Assembly: GCA_018241995.1 (NCBI GenBank)
Contig: JAFECT010000004.1
Coordinates: forward strand, 124,001-188,000
DNA length: 64,000 nucleotides
Source: Pseudomonadota bacterium
Lineage (GTDB): Bacteria > Pseudomonadota > Alphaproteobacteria > Caulobacterales > Caulobacteraceae
Direction: 5' to 3'
Positions 10,215-20,177 of the stretch are shown here, piece after piece; within the stretch, counting starts at the first letter, position 1, and every line of letters begins with the position of its first letter. Below the pieces are notes generated by a model, which was given only the letters and a program-made list of their open reading frames with translations, was not told the origin of the DNA and searched no databases. The translations under genes and the position numbers were made by a program.

Positions 10215-11063
10215 ATGAGCTATCGGGACGTCATGCTGCAGATCGGCAGTTATCCCGATCCGACCCCTGTCGCCGCGATCGACGCGGCCGTGCGCTTCAC
10301 CAAGCCGCTCGGCGCCCGGCTGTCCGCCCTCGCCGTCCAAGTGCGAATCCCGGTCAGGAGCAACTCGGTCCTCGCGCGCCTCATGGGCGTCGGGGAGATC
10401 GTGCGCGATGAGGAAGCCAAGAGCCTCGCGGCGTGTCGCGCGGCCCTCGACCATTTCGCGCGGGCGACCCGCGAGGCCGGGATCGAGGCGGAGGGCCTGA
10501 TCGAAGAGGAGGTGCTGGAGGGGGTCGCCGGCCACATCGCGCGACGCGCCCGCACTCGCGACCTGTGCCTTGTGCCGCTGTGCCCCGTCCTGGACGGCCA
10601 ACCCGCAATCGTCGAGAGCGTGATTTTCGGCGCGGGGCGCCCGGTGATCGTGTTCGGGACCGACACCGCGATCCTGCCGGGCGAAGGCGCCCTTGCCGTG
10701 ACCTTGGCCTGGGACGGCAGCCGCAGCGCAGCTCGAGCCATGGCCGACGCCCTACCCGTGCTCAAGCTTGCGCGCCAGGTGCGCGTGGCGACCGTGGGCG
10801 GCGACAAGCGGGACCCGGGTCCGCGCTCAACCGAGGACCTGCTGCGCCACCTGAAACTGCACGGGATCGATGCGGCGCATGACCGGATCGAGGCGGAAGC
10901 GGGCTCGACAGGCGCTGCCCTGGACGAGCACGCGCGAGCGCACGGCTCGACCCTTCTGGTGATGGGGGCGTACGGGCATTCGCGAACGCAGGAGTTCATC
11001 CTGGGCGGCGTGACCGCGCACATGCTCCAGAACCCGAAAACGGCGCTGCTGCTGTCGCATTAG
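10215..11063 (+). CDS. Tandem-domain universal stress protein
   Basis: A 282-aa cytoplasmic protein made of two UspA-like domains. The second ends with a G-x2-G-x9-G-(S/T) pattern (MGAYGHSRTQEFILGGVT), the ATP-binding form of the fold; the first is more degenerate. Such proteins accumulate during starvation, oxidative or envelope stress in other bacteria, but the exact role here is unknown. The ATG at 10215 is preferred over the in-frame start at 10062 because the extra 51 residues are Arg/Pro-rich and unlike the family. It diverges from the efflux operon. Confidence 0.82.
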   Translation: MSYRDVMLQIGSYPDPTPVAAIDAAVRFTKPLGARLSALAVQVRIPVRSNSVLARLMGVGEIVRDEEAKSLAACRAALDHFARATREAGIEAEGLIEEEVLEGVAGHIARRARTRDLCLVPLCPVLDGQPAIVESVIFGAGRPVIVFGTDTAILPGEGALAVTLAWDGSRSAARAMADALPVLKLARQVRVATVGGDKRDPGPRSTEDLLRHLKLHGIDAAHDRIEAEAGSTGAALDEHARAHGSTLLVMGAYGHSRTQEFILGGVTAHMLQNPKTALLLSH

Positions 11064-11090
11064 CGCTCCCGGGGGCGGCCGTGGCGTAGC

Positions 11091-12263
11091 TCAGTGCGCC
11101 CGATGGATCGGCGACGGCTTGATCACCACGGTCTTCTCGATCGGCGGGGCCAGGGTCGGGAAGTCGGTCCGGCCCATCAGCGTCGCCACGCGCGCCTTCG
11201 CATCCGTCTCAAGATCGGCATAGAAAAGATTGTAATCCCGCTCTTTCTTGCGGTCCGACCAGGAGCCTGACGGGCGCAGTGACGCGGCGCTCGGGTGGCT
11301 GACCCTCAGCAGCCCGCCCTTGCATTGGGCCGAGACCTCATGCGGCAAGAGCGGCGGCCGTTCGCCCCAGTCCATGCCGGTGGCGTTCACCGCGCCCAGG
11401 TTCTGGCGCTTGGCGGCCAGCACTTCGGTTTCGGCGCCAAGCACGGGGTTCACGCAAAGGGCCGGCTGCGTCCCCAGCACATCCAGCTGGCGGTCCGGCG
11501 TCCAGACCAGGGCGCGGCTGAGGATGCGGGTCGCGGCGTCGGGTGCGTCGGCCCACCCCATGGCCCAGGCGACCACGCAGCGGGCCTGGCGGCGCGAGGA
11601 ACACGGCGGCAGATCGGTCCCAAAGGCCGCCTTGGGCGTCACCGTGTCGACGAGATAGGCCCCGGCGAGGCGCTGCAGCAGCGCCGGGTCCTTGGCCACC
11701 ACGTCCGTGAGCAGGCGCTGGACCAGGGTCCCGCCCTGCTCCACCCCGACCAGGATGATCGGCCGGCCGTGGTTGTCGTGCTCGAGATACCAGCGGAACG
11801 CCGCCTCCACGTCGCCGTAGGCGAAGGCGCGGGCCTCGCGCGCGTCCTCGCGCAGGGTCAGGAAGGTGTAGAGGCTGGCCTGGCGATAGCGCGGCGCGAA
11901 CACCCGCCCGACCTTGGCGAAAGGTCCGGCGTAGTTCGGCAGCATCACCCGCTTCAGCGTCCGGTCGGCCTGCTCGTCGTCGATCGGCGCGTTCCAGTCG
12001 TGGCCGCCGTCGTAGGTGGTCGGGTGCACGAAGAAGACGTCGGCCGGCGCCTCCGTGGGCTTTCCGCTATCGGGCCTCAGCGCCCACGCCTTGGCGCTGG
12101 CGTAGTTGGGCGCGGGCGGCGGCGTGTAGGTCTGGTAGGGCACCTTGGGGTCGAGCCAGTCCTCCAGGATGTCGCCGCGCCAGACCAGAAGGCCGACCAG
12201 CAGCACCAAAACGAGCGCTGCCCCGGCCCCGATCAGGATCGCCTTCAGGCCCCACGGTTTCAT
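11091..12263 (-). CDS. DUF3089-type membrane-anchored alpha/beta-hydrolase-like protein
   Basis: A 390-aa protein with one N-terminal membrane anchor (about residues 8-28) and an extracytoplasmic domain resembling DUF3089 (VFFVHPTTYDG, then FAPRYRQASLYTFL). In such hydrolase-like folds a G-x-S-x-G nucleophile elbow is expected in the RPIILVG segment; here it reads G173-V-E-Q-G177, so the nucleophilic serine is replaced by Glu175. The protein may therefore be non-hydrolytic. The ATG at 12263 overlaps the stop of the upstream methyltransferase (ATGA). The longer in-frame ORF to 12428 lies inside the methyltransferase gene and is not used. Confidence 0.75.
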   Translation of the reverse strand: MKPWGLKAILIGAGAALVLVLLVGLLVWRGDILEDWLDPKVPYQTYTPPPAPNYASAKAWALRPDSGKPTEAPADVFFVHPTTYDGGHDWNAPIDDEQADRTLKRVMLPNYAGPFAKVGRVFAPRYRQASLYTFLTLREDAREARAFAYGDVEAAFRWYLEHDNHGRPIILVGVEQGGTLVQRLLTDVVAKDPALLQRLAGAYLVDTVTPKAAFGTDLPPCSSRRQARCVVAWAMGWADAPDAATRILSRALVWTPDRQLDVLGTQPALCVNPVLGAETEVLAAKRQNLGAVNATGMDWGERPPLLPHEVSAQCKGGLLRVSHPSAASLRPSGSWSDRKKERDYNLFYADLETDAKARVATLMGRTDFPTLAPPIEKTVVIKPSPIHRAH

Positions 12264-12925
12264 GCGGCTTCGGGCCGGCGCAGCACTGCCAGCGTCACCT
12301 TGTAGGGATAGGCTAGCCAGTAGAGCTTCTTCATCGAGCGCTTCCACTTGGTGAAGCCCAGGAACGGGAACGGCGCGCGGAAGATCTGGCGGGTGATGAT
12401 CCAGGGCCGCTTCTTCAGCTCGTCCCAATAGGAGCCGGTCTCGATCACCTCGCCGCCGTCCAGCTCCGCCTCAGGCGTCAGGGCCGCGACCTCTTCGGGG
12501 CTCGGCCTGAACATGGTGTCGATCGGGTCGTTGTGGTGCGGATAGCTGTTGGGCACCGTCACATAGAGCCGCCCGCCGGGGACCAGGAGGTCGAGCGCGC
12601 GCTTGGCGAAAGTCGCCGGGTCGACCACATGCTCCAGGATGTTGCACAGCAGGACCGCCCGCGGCTTCTGGGCCTTCAGCAGGGCGTAGTCGTCGTCCTT
12701 CAGCAGGTCGGCGCGGATATCGATTCCGTCGCCCTCGCGGATGTCGACGTGAACCACCTTGACCCCGCGCTCGACCAGCGGCCGGATCAGCAACTCGTCG
12801 ACCCACGGTTGGGATTTCGTACGGAATTCAAGGGTCGAGGAGCCGATATTCAGAAGCGGCGACAGCTGTTCCACCGGCTGCTTGGCCAGTTCCGCCGCCA
12901 GACGCGCCGCTTCCTTCTTGAACAC
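12260..12925 (-). CDS. Class I SAM-dependent methyltransferase
   Basis: About 221 aa with Rossmann-type methyltransferase features: motif I LNIGSSTLEFR, an acidic post-I segment (VVHVDIREGDGIDI), NILEHVVDP (motif IV region) and PGGRLYVTVPNSYPHHND, the pattern of small-molecule or glycan/lipid methyltransferases. The GTG at 12925 is preferred because GGGAG lies 6 nt before it; an upstream TTG at 12940 is an alternative. It is followed with a 4-bp overlap by the DUF3089 gene and sits about 60 bp after kdsA, all leftwards. A role in cell-envelope polysaccharide modification is only a contextual guess. Confidence 0.8.
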   Translation of the reverse strand: MFKKEAARLAAELAKQPVEQLSPLLNIGSSTLEFRTKSQPWVDELLIRPLVERGVKVVHVDIREGDGIDIRADLLKDDDYALLKAQKPRAVLLCNILEHVVDPATFAKRALDLLVPGGRLYVTVPNSYPHHNDPIDTMFRPSPEEVAALTPEAELDGGEVIETGSYWDELKKRPWIITRQIFRAPFPFLGFTKWKRSMKKLYWLAYPYKVTLAVLRRPEAA

Positions 12926-12987
12926 CCGGGTCTCCCGCAATCTCGAGCGGGCGCAGGCTAGCGGCGCCCGGCGGCGAAAGCGAGGCT

Positions 12988-13845
12988 TCAGGCCGCAGCT
13001 CGCCCCTTGGCCAGGGCGTCGAACGCCAGGAGCTGCTTCGCCAGGGCCTCGAACTCGCTCAGCGGCACCATATTGGGCCCGTCCGACGGTGCATTGTCGG
13101 GATCGGGGTGGGTCTCCATGAACACCGCCGCCACGCCCACGGCCACGGCCGCGCGCGCCAGCACCGGCACGAACTCGCGCTGGCCGCCGGAGCTGGTTCC
13201 CTGCCCGCCCGGCTGCTGCACCGAGTGGGTAGCGTCGAACACCACCGGACAGCCGATCTGGCCGAGGATCGGCAGCGCGCGCATGTCAGACACCAGCGTA
13301 TTGTAACCAAACGAGGCGCCGCGCTCGGTCGCCATGACGTTCGGATTGCCGGCGCCGGTGATCTTGGCGATCACGTTCTTCATGTCCCAGGGCGCCAGGA
13401 ACTGGCCCTTCTTGACGTTGATGGCCTTGCCGGTCTCGGCCGCGGCGATCAGCAGGTCGGTCTGGCGGCACAGGAAGGCCGGGATCTGCAGCACGTCCAC
13501 CACCTCGGCCACGGGCGCGCACTGGGCGATGTCGTGCACGTCGGTCAGCACCGGCAGGCCCACGCTCTCCCGGATCTCGGCGAAGATCGGCGCCGATTCC
13601 CTCAGGCCCAGGCCGCGCTGGGCGCTGGCCGACGTCCGGTTCGCCTTGTCGAAGCTGGTCTTGTAGATCAGCCCCACCCCCAGCCGCTCGGCGATCTCCT
13701 TCAGGGCCGTGGCGGTCTCCAGCGCGTGCTGGCGACTTTCCAGCTGGCAGGGGCCGGCGATGAAGCTCAGTTTCTCGGCCCCGCCCATCCGCACGGCGCG
13801 CCCCGACGGGGCCTTGATCTCGACGACGGCGTTGGCAGCGCTCAC
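12988..13845 (-). CDS. kdsA: 3-deoxy-8-phosphooctulonate (KDO-8-P) synthase, metal-dependent type
   Basis: Condenses phosphoenolpyruvate with arabinose-5-phosphate to KDO-8-phosphate, the committed step toward the LPS inner-core sugar KDO. The 285-aa product has [35 protein letters not shown] and [12 protein letters not shown]. Cys33 in AGPC is the metal ligand of the metal-dependent class; the metal-independent enzymes have Asn there. The GTG start at 13845 is chosen because AAGGA lies 6 nt upstream; the in-frame ORF continues to 14034 but overlaps the divergent photolyase gene. Confidence 0.95.
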   Translation of the reverse strand: MSAANAVVEIKAPSGRAVRMGGAEKLSFIAGPCQLESRQHALETATALKEIAERLGVGLIYKTSFDKANRTSASAQRGLGLRESAPIFAEIRESVGLPVLTDVHDIAQCAPVAEVVDVLQIPAFLCRQTDLLIAAAETGKAINVKKGQFLAPWDMKNVIAKITGAGNPNVMATERGASFGYNTLVSDMRALPILGQIGCPVVFDATHSVQQPGGQGTSSGGQREFVPVLARAAVAVGVAAVFMETHPDPDNAPSDGPNMVPLSEFEALAKQLLAFDALAKGRAAA

Positions 13846-13957
13846 GGGGTGTCCTTCAAACGGCGAAAAGTGGTCGCGGACCCTGAACCGGGCGCGCGGA
13901 TCGGCCGTAGAAGTGGCGCGTGGCAAGTCGCCGCGCAAGTCGTGAGGGAGCGTTGCT

Positions 13958-15409
13958 TTGGCGCAGTTGGGCGCGCAGCCGGCCAGTTCGCCGGCGATAG
14001 TCTGGTTCCGTCGCGATTTCCGCCTCGCCGACAACCCCGCCCTCAGCGCCGCCGCCGAGACCGACAGGCCGCTGATCCTGCTCTACATCCGCGACGAGGC
14101 GCTGGAGGGTCGCCCCATCGGCGCCGCTTCGCGCTGGTGGCTCGACAAGACGCTCAAGGCTTTCGACGCCGCGCTCGGCGAGTTCGGCCAGCGCCTGGTC
14201 CTGCGCCACGGCGACAGCGTCGAAGTCCTTAAGGCCCTGATCGCCGAGACCGGCGCAGGCGCCGTCTTCCTGAACACCCTGCCCGAACCGGCCGCCCGGG
14301 CGCGCGACGAGCGCCTTGCCGACGCGCTGGGCGTCCCGGTTCGCGCGTTCGAGGCCGCGACCCTGGCCCAGCCGGGCTCGGTGCTGAACGGCTCAGGCCT
14401 GCCCTACAAGGTCTTCACCCCCTTCTATCGCGCCCTGCGTGCGCGACTGGACCTACCGGACCTGCGTGCGCGCCCAAGGCGCCTCGCCGCTCCCGCCGCC
14501 CGGCCCGAGAGCGAGCGGTTGGAGGATTGGCGCCTGCACCCCAAGCGACCGGACTGGTCCGAGGGCTTCAACCTCTGGACGCCGGGCGAAGCCGGCGCGT
14601 TCGCCGCCCTGGACGCTTTCCTCGACGGCCCGGTCAACGACTACCCCACCGGCCGCGACCGCCCGGACAAGGCCGGAACCTCACGCCTGTCGCCCCATCT
14701 GCACTGGGGCGAGATCAGCCCCTGGCGGGTCATCGTCGACGCCCAGGCCGCCGCCCATCGCGGCGACGCGCGTACCGGCGCCGTCGAAAAGCTGATGACC
14801 GAGGTCGGCTGGCGCGAGTTCAACCATCACCTGCTCGCCGCCTTCCCCGCGCTGCCGACCAAGAGCTTCGACCCGAAATACGCCGCCTTCCCCTGGCGCG
14901 ACGATCCCCAGGGCCTGGAGGCCTGGCGCCGCGGCCTGACCGGCTATCCCATGGTCGACGCGGGCATGCGCGAACTGTGGGCCACCGGATTCATGCACAA
15001 CCGCGTGCGGATGGTGGTCGCCTCCTTCCTGATCAAGGACCTGATGATCGACTGGCGCGAGGGCGAGGCCTGGTTCTGGGACACCCTGGTCGATGCCGAC
15101 CTCGCCAACAACACCGCCAACTGGCAGTGGGTCGCGGGGTCGGGCGCCGACGCCGCCCCATTCTTCCGCATCTTCAACCCCGCGTCCCAGGGGGAGCGCT
15201 TCGATCCCGATGGCGTCTATGTGCGCCGCTGGGTCCCGGAGCTTGCCCGCCTTCCCGACCGCTGGCTGCATGCGCCCTGGACCGCGCCGCGGGCTGTCCT
15301 TGAGGAGGCCGGTGTGAGCTTCGGCGGCGCCTATCCGCAACCCATCGTCGCCCACAGGGAGGCGCGCGCGCGCGCGCTCGCCGCCCTGCGGTCGCTGAAA
15401 CAGCTTTGA
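13958..15409 (+). CDS. phrB: Deoxyribodipyrimidine photolyase (FAD/antenna, DNA repair)
   Basis: Uses blue light to split UV-induced cyclobutane pyrimidine dimers. The 483-aa protein has the N-terminal antenna-binding alpha/beta domain ([16 protein letters not shown]) and the C-terminal FAD domain with [54 protein letters not shown] and [21 protein letters not shown] spread over residues about 230-430. These match class I CPD photolyases. The start is a TTG at 13958 with GGAG 7 nt upstream. It is followed closely by cfa in the same direction. Confidence 0.95.
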   Translation: MAQLGAQPASSPAIVWFRRDFRLADNPALSAAAETDRPLILLYIRDEALEGRPIGAASRWWLDKTLKAFDAALGEFGQRLVLRHGDSVEVLKALIAETGAGAVFLNTLPEPAARARDERLADALGVPVRAFEAATLAQPGSVLNGSGLPYKVFTPFYRALRARLDLPDLRARPRRLAAPAARPESERLEDWRLHPKRPDWSEGFNLWTPGEAGAFAALDAFLDGPVNDYPTGRDRPDKAGTSRLSPHLHWGEISPWRVIVDAQAAAHRGDARTGAVEKLMTEVGWREFNHHLLAAFPALPTKSFDPKYAAFPWRDDPQGLEAWRRGLTGYPMVDAGMRELWATGFMHNRVRMVVASFLIKDLMIDWREGEAWFWDTLVDADLANNTANWQWVAGSGADAAPFFRIFNPASQGERFDPDGVYVRRWVPELARLPDRWLHAPWTAPRAVLEEAGVSFGGAYPQPIVAHREARARALAALRSLKQL

Positions 15410-15461
15410 CGTGGCGCCGATGAGCGCGCTTAATGATTGCACGAGCGAGAGGGGCACGATC

Positions 15462-16700
15462 ATGAGTGACCTTGCGTATTCGTCTTCCAGCGCGCCGGTG
15501 TGGGCGCTGCCGGAGCTCAGGCGCGCGCCTGCCGCGTTCCGAACCTTTGTGCGACTGGCCGCCCGCAACTGGGCCCAGGGCGTGCTCGAGATCATCACGC
15601 CCGACGGCCTCAGCATCCCGATCCGCGGCCCCGACGGCGGGCCCGAGGGGCGGCTGGTGGTGCGCGACTATCGATTCGTCGGCCGCGTGCTGTCCGGCGG
15701 CGCCATCGGCTTCGCGGAGGGCTATATGGCGGGCGAGTGGGACACGCCGGACCTGTCGCGCCTGCTCGAGACACTGAGCCTGAACCTCTCGCGCCTGCAC
15801 GGCCTGATCGAGGGCAACCCTCTGGTGCGCCTGGCCAACCGCATCGGCCACCTGATGCACCGCAACAGCCGCGAGGGCTCGAAGAAGAACATCCACGCCC
15901 ACTACGACCTGGGGAACGGCTTCTACGAGAAGTGGCTGGACCCATCGATGACCTATTCCTCGGCCCTCTACGCCAAGCCCGGCCAGACGCTCACCGCCGC
16001 CCAGCGCAACAAGTACGCCGCGCTCGCCAGGTCCATGGGCCTGCAGCGCGGCCAGACGGTGCTGGAGATCGGCTGCGGCTGGGGCGGCTTCGCCGAGTTC
16101 GCGGCCAAGGAGGTCGGGGCGAAACTGACCGGCATCACCATCTCACAGGCGCAGTACGAATATGCCCGCAAGCGGCTGTTCGATAAGGGCCTTGCCGAAA
16201 AGGCCGACATCCGGCTGATCGACTACCGCGACGTCGAAGGCGAGTTCGATCGGGTCGCCTCCATCGAGATGTTCGAGGCGGTCGGCGAGGAGTACTGGCC
16301 CGCCTACTTCGCCAAGGTGCGCGACGTGCTGAAGCCCGACGGCCGCGCCGGCCTGCAGATCATCACCATCCGCGACGAGCTGTTCGCCAGCTACCGCGCC
16401 TCCACCGACTTCATCCAGAAGTACATCTTCCCTGGCGGCGTCCTGCCCAGCGAACAGCGCCTGAAGCAGGAGACCGACGCCGCGGGCCTGAACTGGGGCC
16501 AGATCAACCGCTTCGGCGTCGACTACGCCGACACCCTGGCCGAATGGGGCGTGCGCTTCCAGAAAGCCTGGGACGAGATCGCGCCGCTCGGTTTCGACGA
16601 GCGGTTCCGGAGGCTGTGGGCGTTCTACCTCAGCTACTGCGAGGCGGGGTTCAGGACCGGGCGGACCAACGTGATCCAGCTGGAGCTGGCGAAGGCTTAA
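15462..16700 (+). CDS. cfa: Cyclopropane-fatty-acyl-phospholipid synthase
   Basis: Transfers a methylene group from SAM to double bonds of membrane phospholipid acyl chains, usually in stationary phase or acid stress. The 412-aa product has an N-terminal lipid-binding domain (VGRVLSGGAIGFAEGYMAGEW), then HAHYDLGNGFYEKWLD, SAM motif I LEIGCGWGGFAEF and SIEMFEAVGEEYWP, all family features. The ATG at 15462 is preferred: GAGAGGGG lies about 8 nt upstream. The in-frame GTG (15411) has a weaker site and is almost on the phrB stop. Co-transcription with phrB is plausible. Confidence 0.93.
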   Translation: MSDLAYSSSSAPVWALPELRRAPAAFRTFVRLAARNWAQGVLEIITPDGLSIPIRGPDGGPEGRLVVRDYRFVGRVLSGGAIGFAEGYMAGEWDTPDLSRLLETLSLNLSRLHGLIEGNPLVRLANRIGHLMHRNSREGSKKNIHAHYDLGNGFYEKWLDPSMTYSSALYAKPGQTLTAAQRNKYAALARSMGLQRGQTVLEIGCGWGGFAEFAAKEVGAKLTGITISQAQYEYARKRLFDKGLAEKADIRLIDYRDVEGEFDRVASIEMFEAVGEEYWPAYFAKVRDVLKPDGRAGLQIITIRDELFASYRASTDFIQKYIFPGGVLPSEQRLKQETDAAGLNWGQINRFGVDYADTLAEWGVRFQKAWDEIAPLGFDERFRRLWAFYLSYCEAGFRTGRTNVIQLELAKA

Positions 16701-16785
16701 GGCAGGAGCAGGCGCGGACAGGCCCGGCCTCGGCCCACGGCCTCGGCGTTCGTCGGGAGGATCGACCAATCGTGGTGGATTCTAT

Positions 16786-16806
16786 GCCGGCGCCAGCGGC
16801 GCCGGC
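16786..16806. terminator. Perfect 9-bp stem hairpin between convergent genes
   Basis: GCCGGCGCC, loop AGC, GGCGCCGGC: a perfect 9-bp GC stem placed between the 3' ends of cfa (+) and the VOC gene (-). No T-run follows on either strand, so it may act as a Rho-assisted or bidirectional stop rather than a classical intrinsic terminator. Confidence 0.45.
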
Positions 16807-16812
16807 CCCTCC

Positions 16813-17181
16813 TCACCCCATCACAAACGCATTCAGCTTGTTCCCATCCGGGTCGCGGAAATACGCCGCATAAAAGCTGTCCCCCCTCGGACCCGGCGCG
16901 CCTTCGTCCTTGGCGCCCATGTCCATGGCCAGCTTGTAGATGCGGTCGACCTGGGCCTTGTCCTTGGCCTCCAGCGCGACCATCACGCCGTTGCCGACGC
17001 TGGCGGCGGCGCCGTCGAAGGGTTTGGTCAGGCCGATGCCAGCCCCGCCGCCGGGCACGCCCCAGGCGATGAAGCTGTCCATCTCCATGAACCGCCCGAC
17101 GCCCAGCTCCGCGGCGATGGCGTCATAGAACTTGGCGGCCCGGTCCAGGTCGTTGGTGCCCAGGGTGACGTAACCGATCAT
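16813..17181 (-). CDS. VOC-superfamily (glyoxalase/bleomycin-resistance-like) protein
   Basis: A 122-aa single vicinal-oxygen-chelate domain pair: MIGYVTLGTNDLDRAAKFYDAI at the N-terminus and SFYAAYFRDPDGNKLNAFVMG at the C-terminus, the typical first and last beta-alpha-beta-beta units. The substrate is unknown; members include glyoxalases, dioxygenases and drug-binding proteins, and the metal-ligand pattern is not complete enough to choose. The ATG at 17181 has GGAG upstream. It follows the aap transporter operon by 18 bp in the same direction and could be its last cistron. Confidence 0.8.
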   Translation of the reverse strand: MIGYVTLGTNDLDRAAKFYDAIAAELGVGRFMEMDSFIAWGVPGGGAGIGLTKPFDGAAASVGNGVMVALEAKDKAQVDRIYKLAMDMGAKDEGAPGPRGDSFYAAYFRDPDGNKLNAFVMG

Positions 17182-17199
17182 GATGTTCGCTCCGGTGGC

Positions 17200-17930
<731 letters not shown>

Positions 17931-17934
<4 letters not shown>

Positions 17935-19007
17935 GCGGGCTCCTGGACGGGCTTGACCTTGGGCGCGCGCTCCAGCGCGGCGGCAAAACGGGACATGGCG
18001 AAACAGACGACCCAGAACACGGCGGCGATGAAGGCGAACGCCTCCACGTCCTTGCCCTGCCAAGCGTAGTCGGCCAGGGCCTGGCGCGCTACGCCCGTCA
18101 CTTCCAGAAGCCCGATCACGAACACCAGGGTGGTGTCCTTGAACAGGCCGATGAAGCTGTTGACCAGGGCCGGAATGGCGATGCGCAGCGCCTGGGGCAG
18201 CACGACCAGGAGCGTGGTCCTGACCGGCCCGAGGCCCAGCGCCTTGGCCGCCTCGCGCTGGCCGTCCGGCGTGGCCTGCAGGCCGCCGCGCACGCCTTCG
18301 GCCATGTAGGCGGCCTCGAACAGGGTGATCACCACCAGGGCCCGCATCAGGCGGCTGAGGGTCACGCCGGTGGGCATGAACAGGGGCAGCATGACCGAGG
18401 CCATGAACAGCAGGGTGATCAGCGGCACGCCGCGCACGATCTCGATGAAGCCCACCGACAGCGCCTTGACGATCGGCAGGTTCGAACGCCGTCCCAGCGC
18501 CAGCAGCACTCCGATCGGCAGGGCGAAGATCGCGCCCGTCACCCCAATCAGGAGGTTCAGGAACACCCCGCCCCAGTACTCGCTCGGCACGCCGGGCAGG
18601 ACGTGGGCGCCGCCCATCACCATGAAGGCCAGGACGATCCCCGCCGGCGCCAGCAGATAGGTCCAGGCCTTCGCATGGCGCATGGCGAAGGGCGCGGCGG
18701 CCATGAGCAACAGCAAGGTCGCTGCCGCCACCCGCCAGCGGTGCCCCTCGGGATAGAAGCCGGTGAACAGCTGCGGCCAGCGCGCGGTGACCAGGGCCCA
18801 GCAGGCCCCCGAACCCTTGCAGGCGCTGCGGCTCTCGCCGGTGAAGGTGGCCTGCAGCACCGCCCAGTCGATGAGGCTCCAGGCCAGCCAGGCGGCGCCC
18901 AGGCTCAGGATCACAGTCAGGCCGGCATCCAGCGGGGTCGCGAACAGGTTCGTCCGCGCCCATTGCAGGGCGGTGCGGCGCGGCGGCGGGCGCATCGCGG
19001 CGCTCAT
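17931..19007 (-). CDS. aapM: General L-amino acid ABC transporter permease AapM-like
   Basis: An inner-membrane permease (358 aa) with about eight hydrophobic segments and the PAAT-family EAA loop ([22 protein letters not shown], split around residues 270-290). The long N-terminal region with extra helices (about residues 30-155) before the conserved permease core is typical of AapM rather than of short HisM-type permeases. The ATG at 19007 overlaps the stop of aapQ by 4 bp; the in-frame extension to 19106 lies inside aapQ and is rejected. Confidence 0.88.
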
Positions 19008-20170
19008 CTCGCGCTCCAGGCCGCTGTGCGCGCATTCCAGGCGTTCATCAGCACGCTGATGGTCAGGCTGACCGCCAAATAGAACGCCATGACCAGCGAC
19101 AGGCACTCGATGGCCTGGCCGGTCTGGTTCAGCACCGTGCCGCCGAAGGTCGCGACCAGGTCCGGATAGCCGATGATCACCGCCAGGGACGAGTTCTTGA
19201 CCAGGTTCAGGTACTGGCTGGCCAGCGGCGGCACGATCACCCGGAAAGCCTGGGGCAGGATCACGAGCCTCAGGGCTTGCCCGTCGCTGAGGCCCAGCGA
19301 CCGCGCCGCTTCCCCCTGCCCCGGCGCCACGGCGACGATGCCGCCCCGCACCACCTCACCGATGAAGCCGGCCGTGTAGAAGGTCAGAGCTGCCCACAGC
19401 GCCACCAGCGCCGGCGCCAGCACCAGCCCGCCCTCGAAGTCGAAGCCGTGGAAACGAGGGAATGACCAGCTCTCAGGATTATCGGCCACCGTCAGGGCAA
19501 AGGCTGTGCCGATGATCGTGAGCATCCATCCGGGCCAGAAACTGCGCGCCACGCCGCTGATCCGGCTCTGGCGGTCGAGCCATCTCTCCAGGACGGCGCC
19601 GGCCGCGACGGAGACCGCGATCCAGGCCAAGGTATAGAGCCACTGCGTCGAGGGCTGCGGCCAGGGCAAATAGAGTCCGCGGTTAGAGAGTGCGATATGA
19701 TCGCCGAGCTTCAGCGCCGCGCGAGGCGGCGGCGCGATCAGCATCAGGCTGTACCAGACCAGGATCTGGATCGGCAGCGGGATGTTCCGGACCACCTCGA
19801 CGTAGACCGTGGCCACCGTGCGCGCGATCCAGTTGCGCGACACCCGCATCACGCCCACCAGCACCCCCAGCGCCGTGGCGCTGACGATGCCCAGCACCGA
19901 GACCAGCAGCGTGTTCACCGCCCCTACGAGGAACACCCGCCAATAGGTGTCCTCAGGCGCATAGGCGATCAGGTGCTGCGAGATATCGAACCCGGCCGAA
20001 CGGCCCAGGAAGTCGTAACCCGAGGCCAGTCCCCGCGCCGCGATATTGGCCGCAGCGTTCCTGGCCAGCCACGCCAAGAGCAAGACCACCGCGCCCAGCA
20101 GAAGGATCTGGGCGACGAGGCCGGCGCGTCCGCCGATGCGGGCGCGGATCGGGATCGGAGGTCGGCTCAA
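19004..20170 (-). CDS. aapQ: General L-amino acid ABC transporter permease AapQ-like
   Basis: Partner permease (388 aa) with a hydrophobic N-terminal segment (about residues 18-40), the motif [19 protein letters not shown] typical of PAAT permeases and an EAA loop ([21 protein letters not shown]). The large insert between helices (about residues 140-250) is usual for AapQ. The start is taken as TTG at 20170, 7 bp after the binding-protein stop; the ribosome site is weak and the exact start is uncertain. Confidence 0.88.
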   Translation of the reverse strand: MSRPPIPIRARIGGRAGLVAQILLLGAVVLLLAWLARNAAANIAARGLASGYDFLGRSAGFDISQHLIAYAPEDTYWRVFLVGAVNTLLVSVLGIVSATALGVLVGVMRVSRNWIARTVATVYVEVVRNIPLPIQILVWYSLMLIAPPPRAALKLGDHIALSNRGLYLPWPQPSTQWLYTLAWIAVSVAAGAVLERWLDRQSRISGVARSFWPGWMLTIIGTAFALTVADNPESWSFPRFHGFDFEGGLVLAPALVALWAALTFYTAGFIGEVVRGGIVAVAPGQGEAARSLGLSDGQALRLVILPQAFRVIVPPLASQYLNLVKNSSLAVIIGYPDLVATFGGTVLNQTGQAIECLSLVMAFYLAVSLTISVLMNAWNARTAAWSAR

Positions 20171-20177
20171 CGGGGAC

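Noticed and set aside
17935..19035. Apparent extension of the aapP frame to the right
   Set aside because: The aapP frame stays open through the aapM gene, but the translated extension is Arg/Gly-rich with no family match. The real start is the ATG overlapping the aapM stop.
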